Assembly: GCF_037126465.1 (NCBI RefSeq)
Contig: NC_088202.1
Coordinates: forward strand, 123,890,123 to 123,954,122
Length of the DNA stretch: 64,000 nucleotides
Reading direction: 5' to 3'
Origin: Ornithodoros turicata
Lineage: Eukaryota > Arthropoda > Arachnida > Ixodida > Argasidae
Below the pieces are notes generated by a model that saw nothing but the letters and a program-made list of their open reading frames with translations, did no database searches and was not told the origin of the DNA. Of the stretch, positions 21,510 to 33,810 are shown in pieces; the stretch's first letter is position 1; each line of letters opens with the position of its first letter. Both the position numbers and the translations under genes were made by a program.

Positions 21510-24500
21510 CAGAGCCGTATATTAAAAGGGAGTCTGGCCATTAATGGGACATGCCTATACCTGAAGCTCCACCCACTTTTTCAGCTTTCCGACCAATGAA
21601 GTCTTGAAATATGGGGCGCTATCAATCAGCCTATCCTCACTAATTTCCCCCCTATCCAACATGGGCAGCGCCAGTTTGGGTGGCAAGTGGATTGGATGGG
21701 ATTGAAATGGATACCACTCGCAATCTGCAAAAGTAGTGAATTGTTCGTGCAAATTTGATAAGTGCCACCTAGGGAGCGTAAGGCACGTCGGGAATGGTCG
21801 TCTGCTTCCGTCGTTGTACCCACTGATCTCTATCTATAAAGGCTGCATGGCGCATGGGAGTGGGGCTCGCTGGGGAGAGGCGTGCATTCGGGCCGCCATG
21901 TTGGGAGGCCCTAAAGCGCAGTGTGCGCCCATAGAAAACAATGGGAGGCAACGGAGATTGTGAGTATTTATAGCGCTACAGCCGTTGATCGTTGCTTGTC
22001 ATCACACAATTTTGTAAGGTGCCAGTATACTGATGTATCCTAACAGCGTTTCACAGGTGTCCTGCCGTTCTATTCTTAATTACGTTATGTTTTGCATTCC
22101 GAAACTAGACCGTCACAGCAGTGCAGCGCTGGGGATTGTACTACAGTACGTTTCCCAGCCAATATTTCAACAAGAAACGATGTGAGGTTAACAACCACCA
22201 TGTATGTAATATCCCGTGCTGCGTTCTGGACAAAAATTGTTCCATAAAGAACGGTCCGGGAAAGGATATACTCGCATGGCAGAAAGAGATCGTTCTGTAG
22301 AATCACAGTCGTTGTTTTAGCCGTGTATCGGTTTCGTATGATTTATATCAAGCACCGCCGCAGAAAGTGTCTTTTAGTGAACGACTGCTGTGCTTTGCCT
22401 CGCAAATGTGGACACACCGAAGCAGCCCAAATACGTTGTGAGCGTGATTTAATTGCTTCACGCAATTAGAACACGCTCGTTAGGACAGTTAATCAGGTAG
22501 TGATGTAAGCTTAATCAATTAAGTTACTTAAAAGTGGTAACACCTCCTTGAGACACAAGATTTACCTCTTTTTGAAGTACAGCCCTTCTATGTTTGTTTG
22601 TTTCTTCCTTCATTTGTTCTGATTATTTGCAGGCGCGGTTGTGCCAAACTGAATGTCCTTCTCGAGTACTCACATGCTTTTGCTGAATACAACTGCAGCG
22701 TGAGCAAAGCTGCTTAGGAACGGGGGCCTGCTATACAGTGCTGACTTTATCATTCTTGTTATGTGGAGCACGTTCGAAAAAATGCAGCTGCACATCTGAA
22801 ACTCCAATGAGCATCATCGTCATCTAATAGAGAGCGTCGTAGCACCGTTGTGAGACCAGACGCTTTCTGAATATCTTCTATGGCACCTTCCGCAGTTTGC
22901 ACAATTTTGTTCAGCATCGAAGTCTCTCATAGGAACCACTTTGCATTAACTGTGACTCCCATCTTACATTTTGATGTGCAAGGGCCTTCTTGCACTACAC
23001 ACGTATGGTCTGCAACAGGATAATTGCAGCAGGACGATTTGGAGCTTGAAACAGTTGTGATTTTGTCATTTTGGCCCTCGTGTACCCCGTCTGTGAAACG
23101 TAAACAAAAAAAAACCTAACATGATATGCTTTTGTAAAGAAGGTCACTGATGGTGAGTAAAGAGAATATACAAGTTCAAGTTTATTCAACATTTTATATC
23201 AAGTTTATACAACATCAAGTTTATTCAAGTTATTTCTTGCACTTATGCGTTTCAGGATACAATGAACGTGCAGGGAGGTCACAAAAGACTACATTTATTG
23301 TTTTATGACCTTGCTACAATGACAATATATATTTTAGGAATGACAATGGACAGGTACTCTCTCTAAATTTGTAGCACTCAATTTTAGGTTAGAATGAGCA
23401 ATGAATAGCAACTTCCCTCCTGGTATTTTCTTATATATGATTAATTTTGAATTTAATGTGATCAAATATGTGTTAATATAATAATATATATAAGAATATA
23501 ATATGTGATAAATGAATATGATCAACAGTAGATGTAAACAACACCAGTAGCCAGAGAAGTGCATTCTCAAGAAATAATTTTCTTATAGCATATATGTGCA
23601 TGCCTATTAACTGAAACAATTATCACGGTTCTCACGGTTTTAATTTCTGAGAGTGTACTGTAGAGACGGCTTAGATCTACAACAGTTAATACAAGGTATT
23701 ATATACTGTGAATACATTTAAAAATCCCATGTGACACATACTTTCTGGAGGTGCTGTGGTAATCAAAGTTTGTGGGCATTACGCAGGTTCTGCACCCATT
23801 TCTTGAGTATGTCGAGGCAGCTGTGAAGTAACCTGCGTTGATGATGATTATTCCAATTTTTATGGTGCATCGACAACAAAGGAAATAATACATCAGAACA
23901 TTGGTTTGGGTGCAACCAGTTAAAAATGAATATGTTGTTTAATAAATGCATTGGACAAATGGTAAAACATCAGTTTAAAACATCGTTTACAATCCCTGTA
24001 TCTTCTAAAAATTAAAAAGATGAAAAACTATTCTAAAAAGAATATGGGGAACTCTTCTAAAAAGAATTATAATCTCTAATTATTATATTGCTGGGTGAAG
24101 GAGCCTAAAGTGTAAGGTGTGTTTCTGATGTGAACATGTAAGAAAATATGCAAAACTGAGAGAGGCTAACCACAGTGCGTGCACTGAGGTTGTTCCTTCC
24201 TGTAAAGTAGAAACCAGTGGATGAGGAACGTGATACTTACCTGTACACCCAGCCGTATCACACTGCACAGGTTATTCACTGGGTAGCCCTCATGACGAAA
24301 CCTGTATTGAGAGACCACTTTTGCCTTAAAAACTGCTTCAAATAGCACGACACGCTACAAATTATTACTATCGTAACAAGCTGACGATACAGCTCAGACA
24401 AAGGCGTTATTCAAGTCGCGCCACACCACCGTTACGTAGGATTCTTTGTCACAAATCAAACCAAGGCACAAAACAATGCCAATACATGAAAAAAGGTGAC

Positions 24501-25550
24501 GATCGTGATCTCATTATGACGTAATACCGAACTTGTGCGCGACGGTAATTCAAAGAAATGAACGTGGCACTTGCTTCCGCAGAGAACACCGTGTACCATG
24601 CTAGCAATGCATGCAAAAAAGCGCTCGAGTGCTCGCACATATATTGATGACAACACTACCTGTGTAGTGTAACGTGTTCTTTCAAGCATATTATGCACTC
24701 AAACTGTATTTGCCGCCGGGTAAAATGCAAGTGTGCTCGATTGAACGTCGGAAGAGCGATCAAGCAACCTGCATCCAGTGCTCGTTTTGGGCAAAAAAAC
24801 ACTTCATAATGGTCAACTAAATTTACAGAATGGACGCCTATTTATTCCTCGATAAAGAGTGACTCACCTGTATCAATTTAGGCCCTGTAACCTTGCCAGT
24901 ACGGTTGGTACGACCGTAATTGCAAGAAGTTGCCATGATCGCTGCGGCGACTGTTGTGAGCACCGTAAGATGGCGGCCGGTTTCTTCACGCTCGCGCTCC
25001 CTATCCGCGATCCAGCCTTTTACAATCGAGGTCAGTGGTTGTACCGCTGCCGGCAGAACCACCTGCTGGGACACGTTCTGTTGTCGGTATGATTTTTAAA
25101 CAAATCTACATGAATAGTTGAAATATAAGAGGTTAGAATGTTTATATCCATGAAATCCAGCTGTTAAATATAAGATTGTACAGCACAGCGCCGTTTTTGT
25201 TATGATTTCGTTGTGATCGCCGTGTTCACTAGGCCTAAGACCGGCGACAAAACGTATTATTTTCAGTTAGATATCGATGGATGAGTATAAGTGGAAACTG
25301 ATTTTCGAGAAATTTATATTAGGATGTACATTTGCAGCGTAAAATCAGGTTAGTCTGTGAAAATTTTTTGTCACGAAATCCCCGCTTCACTGTGTTTGTT
25401 TTCATCGCCATTTTGGGTGGCAGTATGGTGTCATGGCGACCCCCTTGGTAAAAAGCAAACCAATCAGAGGAGCGAAACTGTGATTGACAGGTCGAGCCTC
25501 TTTTTGTGACTCCTCCCAATGGCCAGACTCCCTTTTAATATACGGCTCTG
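21510..25550. mobile_element. Non-autonomous hAT-like element B (4.0 kb)
   Basis: The ends are CAGAGCCGTATATTAAAAGG at the left and its complement at the right, extending about 33 bp inward. The flanks are CTTCAGAC (21502-21509, shared with element A) and CTCCAGAC (25551-25558). The 4 kb interior is AT-rich and shows no transposase or other gene, only short broken frames. The start (CCATTAATGGGACATGCCTATACC) and the end are related to element A. Confidence 0.78.
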
Positions 25551-25558
25551 CTCCAGAC

Positions 25559-27550
25559 TAGCGTAACTACCCTCTAGCGGTCGCTCGAGTCAAAATCGCC
25601 ATTCCGTCCTGTCCACCACGAGATTCCCTCTAAAGTTTCGGTTTTGCAACGCTTTGTTTCTCGCGGTGCTCTCTGTGTGATTTTGCTTTTCGAAAGTAAT
25701 TTATTGTGAAAATGTGAACACTATCGCAGAAACGACGTATGGTAATGTGTTCCTCTCCCGGCTGCGGCTCTCGTTGAACTGAAAGCAGCTCTGTCGCGGG
25801 AACACGGGATGTTTCCGGTCCCGCGTACTCCTTATGCGTTCTGCACACTGTGACTGTTCTTCCAATAGAAGAGTAAATATTCGAACATACAGAAATAAAG
25901 TGCAAGCACGCGTTAATACTGATATCTGAACTGCGACACAACTACAGCTCGCGTCGTCTGCTCTGGTGGCGCTGTGCTGTTTGGAGGGTCACGTGAGCGG
26001 TCACGTGGTAGCATCCCAAAATGCAATGCGAAGCCGGCTACGCTCGCCCCGATGGAAAACTGTCGGAGGGGCTGCTCCTTGTGTTTCCTTCCTCCATGGT
26101 TAAATCAGCGTCAAACAGCGGAGGCTGCCATCTTGTGGAACGCAGTTGCCAGACCCGGAAACCAGAAGTTCGCCCGTTACGGCGGCACAAAACGCCGCTG
26201 TTGTCTTTTTGTCATATTTGCTTAAACAAACGAATTTATTGAAAAATGATACAGGAAACAGGTACAAAATTAGTAATAACTATCCCATGTTGTCTTTGAC
26301 ATTCTTAGCGGTTGTTCTAACGCTCGCATTGTAACACGTGCACAAGCTAGAATGACAGTTTCGGTTTCATGGTTGCGGGTTTTGGCGTGCTACAGATCTA
26401 TATTATGCAGGCGCATCTGGAACTACATGTTGAGCCAAAATCCTTCTGAAATGTTTTTGATATATTTGCAAAGGAGGAGATGATGGAACATTAAACACTC
26501 CGTATTACAGTACTACTAAGGGTAAAACCTAATTGATAAATGCAGACGTCGAAATATCACGAAATGTGACCACACTTGGACGGCATAATCCTGATGTAAA
26601 GCCTCCATGTACCAGAGAGGAAGGCATAGCAAAAAAAAAAAAAAAAAAAAGGAACAACAGAAGACATCTACCAAAATGCTACAGATCAATGTCCTGATGC
26701 TTCCTCTTTTCCTCTATCGTGATTACTCAAGCCACTAATTTCTAAGGTACAGCAGTGACGAACTCTCACAGCACACGGGTGGGTAGCCTGCCCTCTTCCT
26801 GCACCAAAACGAGTAGCCTACACTAAGCGTATATTGGTATGATAATTGACTACAGTGGGAACAGCATACTTCTGCTTATGGAAAGCAGTCACAGTATAGC
26901 TTATCCCTCCTCATTGGAGAAAATCTTCTTCACTGTGATGAGCATACATACAGGCAAAGCGCACGTGATGCTTTGCAACCACTTGTTACTTGTGCATTTT
27001 AGATCTTCGCATAGAGACAACGCTTTGGAAGTGCAGAAGTGAGATATTTTACTAAAGGTACAGTGCATGTGATTTCAAAGTTCCTCGGAACGACGTGCCA
27101 TTAGGACACAGGTAACGATCATGGCACATGACAGAGCTCAGGCCAGATATGTTGTACACGTCCGTACATAAACAAATTTTACTTCAAAACAATAAGTAGT
27201 TACGTCCAGCAAAGTAATGCCACTATGCGTGCACACATTTTGTGTACGCAATGACGGTGTTCCACATTTCACTTGTATCAAGCATGAAGTGTTTGTGTGT
27301 AAAAAGCAACAAGCATATAGGTGGGTGAATATGAATTTTGCAGATATTAGTATCGTGTAATACAAACCATTTACTTATCTTTTACTGCTGCACAGATTTC
27401 TTAATTGTATGCATGCCTTGAGTCATGTGAAAGTGAAGCAAGCAAATTTTGTTAAGAAATCTATAATCAGTGACCTACAACAAAGTAAAACTTAATTTGT
27501 GCATATGCTTTGTAAACGTAAATATTGTTTCACACATTATGTCCAATGTA
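25559..27550. other. Non-coding stretch
   Basis: No gene was recognised. About 26060-26110 is an inverted match to 19715-19770 (GAGGAAGGAAACACAAGGAGC), so the two hAT-like elements seem to have landed inside, or next to, a further older repeat. A poly(A) run lies at 26632-26650. Confidence 0.5.
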
Positions 27551-28124
27551 GTTAAAAACAATAAAAACCCTGTGCAGGAAAAGACGAGAACGGAACACAA
27601 AAAAGACGAGGACACCACACTGAACTGACAACCAAAGAATTTTTATTTTGTGAAACGAAGTCTTAAATACATAAGAACCCTCCTCTCTCCCTTTATTCCC
27701 TCTCGTGATGGGCTTCTTGTTTACACCACTATCTCTCGAAAACACAACCGTTATCATTAAGTGGTCGACATCGAATGCGGATATGTTTTGGGAAAGAAAA
27801 ATACAGGGGTTACTGACGCAGTTACTACCTGCTTTTTTGATCGCATTCGCCCCTCGAAAGAGACGGCTACCTTGTTTTTTACACCTAAACAACATTTTTG
27901 TGTTTTGGAATTCTGCCTGACGTCTCACACATGTCAATAAGTGGTCCCCCAACGCACCGTATCTATGAATGTTCTTTTGAACGAGTGTTCATGCACCTTT
28001 CAATTAAAAACAATTTTTAAAAAAACGGCGCTGTATCAACCAGCCAAAACACTCGCCCTGTTTATGCACCTTGATAACTGTCCGATATATACCTTATCAC
28101 ACTTTAGTGGTATAGAGTAAACTA
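27551..28124 (-). pseudogene. Penelope-like element, C-terminal and 3' UTR part
   Basis: On the minus strand it opens at the mariner insertion site with VYSIPLKCDKVYIGQLSRC, the GIY-YIG endonuclease start. After some decay comes KMLFRCKKQGSRLFRGANAI, then NCVSNPCIFLSQN, resembling the C-terminal end of Penelope-like proteins. A 3' UTR follows with TCAGTGTGGTGTCCTCGTC and GGGTTTTTATTG. Upstream coding sequence continues on the far side of the mariner at 35151. Rejoined across the single TA, the frame stays open (AIFIVYSIPL), which shows the mariner landed in this element. Confidence 0.78.
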
Positions 28125-29499
28125 CGAGGGTGGTTCCATAAGTTTCCGGCCCGAGGGAGAAACTCCGCGCGAACTTGAAAATGCGATTAAGGACGCGTGG
28201 CGCCGTCTGTTGGAGGGCTGGAGCACCACCCCCAACCCTCTCCATGCTTTTTTCGGTTGGAGAGCGGCATTTGAAACAGCCAGGGTGCACTCTTCAGTTA
28301 AAATGGAAAAAATCGAGTACCGCGCTGTGATAAAATTCTTGACAAGAGAGGGACTTTCGTCTAAAGAAATTAAAGCGCGACTGGACAACGTGTACAGGGA
28401 AGCCTCTTCGTCGTACACAACGGTAAAAGACTGGGCTAAGCAGTTTCGACTGGGGCGAGAGTCCATTGAAGATTATCCACGCGATGGTCGTCCAGTGCAA
28501 GTGGTGAAACAAGAAAATTTGTCTCTTGTCGAGGAGGAAGTGCTGAGCGACAGGCGTCTGAAGGTGAAGGAAATAAATCTCAGAAAGGCTGGGGCTCTCC
28601 AAAACAACCGTTTTTCGCATCATCGGCGACGGCCTTCACATGAAAAAGGTCAGTGGGAGATGGGTGCCACGACTTCTCTCGTCAGTTCAAAAGCAACAGC
28701 GCGTCGTCTGTGCCAAAGCGTTTTTGGAGCTCTGTCAAAAGAACAAAGAAGAAATATTGAAGTCAATTGTCACAGTGGATTAGACTATGGTGCTCTACTA
28801 TGATGCCCTTTCGAAAAAGGAATTGATGGAATGGCGCAAACCAGGAGAAGCACCCCCAAGAAAAGCCAAGGTCACACAATACACAATGAAGATCATGGCA
28901 ACAATATTTTGGGATTGTCACGGGTCCTCCTCATCGACTTCAAAGAGAGGAACACCACAGTGAATGCGACTTATTATGCTTCACTCCTGCACCGACTGCG
29001 AGACGCCATCGAGGAAAAGAGGCGCGGCAGGTTGAGTCGAGGTGTCCGGTTGCTCCAGGAGAATGCCCCTATCCACACGGCTTCTGTTGCCAAGGCTGCA
29101 CTGAAGGAGTGCGGCTTCGGAGAAATCCACCACCCACCCTAGAGTCCAGACTTGACACCGAGTGACTACTTCCTGTTCTCAAACTTAAAGAGGGATCTCA
29201 GATGACGCAGATTTCAAAACGATAGTGAGGTGCAAGAGGCAGTTTTCCAGCATTTTGCGGACAAAACTTTTATAACTACTATTTTTTTCAAGGGTATAAG
29301 AATGCTGGTTGATAGGTGTCAAAAGTGCATCGAAGTTAAGAGGCCATACCAGTCGGGGAGCAACTCCGATTCACGATTTTCCCGATTCTAGATGGCGCCA
29401 AGCTCGCCGATCCTTATCACGCCGTTCGCCTCCGACTCACGAAATAATCCCCATTGCGCATGGTTGACCTCGCGAGATTAAGGCGGCCCGCGCCCTCTG

Positions 29500-29573
29500 C
29501 GCTGTTTGTCGAGTGGTAATGTGTCGGACTTTGCCACGAAAGGTCCGCAGTTCGATTCGAGACATTCACGTCT
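29500..29573 (+). mobile_element. tRNA-like SINE head
   Basis: TTTGTCGAGTGGTAATGTGTC resembles an A box and GCAGTTCGATTCGAGAC a B box, spaced as in a tRNA. The cloverleaf is poor, so this is a SINE head and not a tRNA gene. Confidence 0.5.
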
Positions 29574-29684
29574 TTTTGCTTGTCTCCTATTGCTACATGA
29601 GTACTTTATTTTTATTTTTTTTGTTCTTATATATTCATGCTACAATTATTGTTTTCACAAGTCACTACCGCCTGTACTGACTGA

Positions 29685-30840
29685 TTATGGAATTTTTAGC
29701 TGCTCTTCGTATTGTTTTACTAGTGCATACTTACTGTATGCCGATATACAAGTGTGATCGGATAGTACGGATGCCGGTATCTCGGAGGCTCTCAATCGGA
29801 TCTACCAGCGGCTGTAAATTAGGCTATAAACATTGCCTACACACAGCGCTTACAATGCCAGTCTGGAAAATCTGCTCGAAACGGTATTCCTTTTTTTTTT
29901 TTTTTTGCACTCGCTTACATAATAATAATGATAATAATTTTACTCAAGAAAGCAAACTACAAATATAATAAAACAGGCCCGTCTAAGCGGAAAAGCTTGT
30001 GGCACTGGGCCTGAAGCAGTCAGCGGCATACAGTTTGACAGTACATGAACATATAAAGGTACTACATCCTATGATAAAGTTGCCGTAGCGCTTTTTTTAG
30101 TTTGTACTTCGATTGTCGAAGGGGAGCTCATTAAAGATACGAGGTACATAGCATTGCCTGCGACAAAGTCCTTTTCGTCTAATAAATATATTCCCCTCCC
30201 CCGTCGCTGTCGTTGGTTGTCGTTGGTTTTCCTTGCTACGCGAACGTGAATTTGGGTTCCGGAAAAGACTGTTGCTCATTGCGTGGGCGGAAATAATTGT
30301 GCAAGCGGCCGCTTGATCGATTTTTCTTATTGGTTCACGTGGAGCGTCCATGAAAAAAAAAGAAAATAATAAAGATAAAAATAAATCGATCAATAAAAGA
30401 AAGAAAGAGAAACAACAAATAAAGCTGCAGTTCTAAGTACCGTTATCCTAAGAAACATTTATCTGTGTGTAATCCGCTTGCTGGCTGTTTCAACATTACG
30501 AACGTTGAACATTACGTTGCTCTTCGTATTGTTTTACTAGTGCATACTTAGTGTATGCCGACGTATAGGTGTGATCGGATAGTATGGATGGCAATATGGG
30601 CACACACACAGATGGTATTATAAACGAATGTTGCCAGCAGTGAGTCTGAGCACAAGGCGATTGCCAATTAAGAAATCAGGAAATGGCCAAGGAAAGGTAA
30701 CCTCATATGCTATCAAAGCTCGCCCGAGATGTCGGTATCACGGAGGCTCTCAACTGGATGTACCGGCGGCTGTAAATTAGGCTATAAACACTTACAATGC
30801 CAGTCAGGAAAATCTGGTGCTCAAAACAGTATTCCCTTTT
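29685..30840. repeat. Direct repeat inside the TTAA element
   Basis: TGCTCTTCGTATTGTTTTAC and GTGCATACTTA with following sequence occur at about 29690-29760 and 30520-30590. CTGTAAATTAGGCTATAAAC occurs at about 29813 and 30770. The second copy is expanded by about 130 bp in its middle. The unit between them begins the block repeated at 33932. Confidence 0.65.
30225..30510. repeat. Direct repeat, first copy
   Basis: The block GAACGTGAATTTGGGTTCCG through TTATCTGTGTGTAATCCGCT is repeated in the same orientation at 33932-34220 with a few substitutions. It contains a poly(A)-rich middle (GAAAATAAT) next to AATCGATCAATAAAAG. It may be a small retroposon or an internal duplication. Confidence 0.65.
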
Positions 30841-31628
30841 TCTTTTTTTTTCTGCACACGCTTACACGCAATTTACCTTGATAATAACTCTATTATTCAT
30901 GCAAAAATGACATTTTGGTATGTATATTTCTGGTAAGTAAGCATTATCAAATATTTGACTTCATTTACAGGGCGTTGGTGCAAAATACTTTTCAAAATTT
31001 TCATCGCAGAATAGACTTCTTTACCAGAAAACTACAGTAATCCTTTCCCCCATGTTGCCTCTCCTTTTTCTTTCACATCGGCTCAGAAAAATGATGTCGG
31101 TCGACAACCCCCAGTGACAGAAGACTCCCTTCTTCTCGCCTTGGTGTGCCACTTTGCAAAACCGTACAAAGAACATGAAGGGCGATAAAGGCTTCGGGTC
31201 GACCCAACCAAGGAAGATACGGAAAGGTCGAGCGGCGAGACCTCGCAGCGGGAGTCGCGATATTCCCAACATATACTTTTTTTTCTGGACGCCAAGAGGA
31301 ACGATTCGACAAAAAATAAAAGGGCACACAATAGAAAAATATTAACAATGGTCACCTGACAACATAACAGGTTCTTGTTTGAGTGTTGCAAAAAGTGCAG
31401 CTCGGTCTCCTTATCATGTGGGACAGGAAAATCACCATTCTTGTAGGGCAACACAGTTCTTGTAGGGCAACACGTTCGAAGCAGATACATACTCTAAACA
31501 AGATTGAACTAGTTTTATATGGCTGTTAATACAATATCTTTATTTTATACTATGGCGAAATTTCCTTCTTAGCATTCAGACTTCGAGTGCCTTTCGTCCA
31601 CATATCACTATCCCATTTAGCGTGAACC

Positions 31629-32042
31629 ACATGGCCAGAAAAGCGTCCGAATTCTTTCCGAACCGAATTCGGGACCGGACTTTTTTCGGGGAACAGAATT
31701 TCGGGCCGAAGTCGGCCCGATCTGACCAAGCCAGATTTCTCCTCCGAAATGGGAAGTGACGCCAACCGAAAAAAGAGAAGCATCCAATGGCTATTCAGCC
31801 GGAAGGAGAACCATAGCAACGATGACGTAGCAGTCGGGTCGACTGTTGCCGTGTGTGCGATTTCTACTTCTATGAATACAGGGATTATCTCATTGAGCTG
31901 GATTGTTGAAAGGCGATGTTCCCCAAGGCCAGAAGTCTTCGGCCGAAATTTGGGGTGCATTTCGGTAGCACGCGGTGATGCACAGAAAAAGTTCGGTCCC
32001 GATTTCGGTTCGGCCAGTTTTCGGACAGTTTTTCGTGCCATG
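31629..32042. mobile_element. Small inverted-repeat element inside the left arm
   Basis: The ends match as inverted repeats. CATGGCCAGAAAAGCGTCCG at the left corresponds to the complement of the right end, CGGACAGTTTTTCGTGCCATG, and both continue with an AACCGAAxTCGGGACC motif. Internal GGCCGAA repeats are frequent. The unmatched middle of the left arm contains this element, consistent with a separate insertion. Confidence 0.5.
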
Positions 32043-32559
32043 CCCAGAAGAAGCACAGACTATTGGCTGCTCCCAACTTGAAGACATTTTGTTGTTGTTG
32101 TTGGTTGGTTACATAAATAAATAACAAGGGGAGGTTGAATTCGCGCAAGCGAATTCTGCTACCCCCCAAAAAAAAGAAAAAAAAAAAAAGAAACCATACG
32201 ATCGTACGATCGTGAAGACATTTTCTTCGGTATGTGTCCCACTGGTTCGCGGGATACAACAATAACTTTATTTCAGGATGATGGGTAGGGAGTTCATCGC
32301 CGGGGGATTGAAGTAATGGGTCCCGTTACAATTTCGCGGGATACTTCCACATTGTTCTATTCAATTTTATTTTATTTTCAGATGGGAGAGAGTAAAAAGC
32401 CAGAAGGCTGTGCTGTTCGTGAATGACAAAGGTCTGCAAATAACCAGTGGGGTCTTTAGCTGAAAAAAAAAGAAGCAAGAAACAAACAAACAAAAAAGGA
32501 GAGGACACTGATTGCCTGCTCCATATGTTCGAGTCAAAAGTTACAGAAAAAGAGGTGCT

Positions 32560-32690
32560 AAGGACACGCTGCGAGCTTCGAACTCCCTTCGAAGAAACAT
32601 CTTTCGAACAAACGGCGTCGATCAACCGGCTTGCGATCAAACGGCTTTCGACCAAGCGGCGTTCGACCAAACGGCGTTCGATCAAATGCT
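32560..32690. repeat. Short tandem repeat of TTCGACCAAACGGC-type units
   Basis: Variants of TTCGACCAAACGGCG (with GATC or GACC) recur five to six times at about 32600-32685, giving a low-complexity 15 bp tandem array. Confidence 0.55.
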
Positions 32691-33683
32691 GTTATGCTGT
32701 TTATGATGTTTCTTACTCATGTTTGTACTGTTATCAATTACTTTTCTTCAAATAACAGCTTAGGATTTCGGAATATAATTTCGGTTATAATGTGATCGGT
32801 GTGTTTTTCATCTTCGCTGGCTAATCTATTTGCGACCACCAAATGCTATGCATTCCAGTTATTTGATTTCTAATACAATAGCCACAAAACTTTTTCATAA
32901 TCAACATCATCCCATTCAGTGGTCATTCACTGGAGTGCTCACCCCGTGTCTCTTTGGCCTTTCCATTTTCAGCCTTCTTATTTTCGGCCTTCTGACAGTT
33001 CGACGTTATGATTTTTTGGTCTTTTGGCTTCCGGCCTTCTGATAGTTCGACGTTATGATTTTCGGCCTTTTGATAGGCTCAATACTTACACTCAGTCAGC
33101 CTAAATAAATGCATTGCATTTAGCAACAGCTATTTAGAAAAAAAAGAAATAAGAAAAGGAGAAGGGAAGCTCCTAAAACTCTTTGAACTCCGTCTTTATG
33201 TACGCGAGGAGGTCTCGGAGCACAAATTACGTCTCATAATGAACTGATTATTACCCGGAAACTTCAGTACTATATTGTTAGACACTCCTTGGTTTTCACA
33301 GGGTACTTCACATTACACCAGACCTTTCGTTACTAGTTTCGTCACTAGTTCAGTTGAGAATCCCCAGTGACCCAGAGTTCCTTATCTTCCTCAGAAGGCT
33401 TCCCTTTGTTTGCGGTGCAAAGAACGACGGGTACAGGTTTTGGGTCATCCAACGCGCAACCAGCAAGAAGTGTCGAAAGATGGAAAATCCAGGGAACCGG
33501 TATCGAAAAATTGGCCGTATCTCAAAATAACGTGATCGAAGTCGCCGTTGAAAAATAAACAACATGAACATGAAAATGCAAACACCGACCTAACGTGCTG
33601 TTCCGTCGCGTCCGCCCCGCTAAGCCTAAGAGCCAAAAATGTGGATCTCGTTCGCTAAAATGACTTGGACAGATAGCGAAATT

Positions 33684-33810
33684 TGATGCATGATGTAAAA
33701 CCCCGAGACTAGGGAACACGAAGGGACAGACACAAACACGAAGTCTCAAAAACACCTGTTCGTGTCTGTCCCTTCGTGTTCCCTAGTCTCGGGGTTTGAC
33801 ATCATGCATC
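33684..33810. repeat. Hairpin with ~50 bp arms
   Basis: GATGCATGATGT, then AAACCCCGAGACTAGGGAAC and ACGAAGGGACAGACAC (33684-33733), are repeated as reverse complement at 33761-33810 with one or two mismatches around a 27-base loop. Confidence 0.8.

Larger units (their letters stand above)
31020..33650. repeat. Inverted repeat arm, left
   Basis: Blocks of this stretch recur in reverse complement and reverse order at 38985-42850: 31080-31440 against 42470-42850, 32800-33360 against 40780-41330, and 33360-33645 against 38985-39390. The family is unknown and no coding domain was recognised. The middle part (31500-32800) is not matched in the other arm. Confidence 0.7.

Noticed and set aside
29500..29573. 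Possible tRNA gene
   Set aside because: A and B boxes are visible but the arms do not pair into a cloverleaf. It is better read as a SINE head.
31550..32056. 168-codon minus-strand open frame
   Set aside because: It runs across the small inverted-repeat element 31629-32042; the open frame reflects its GGCCGAA repeats.
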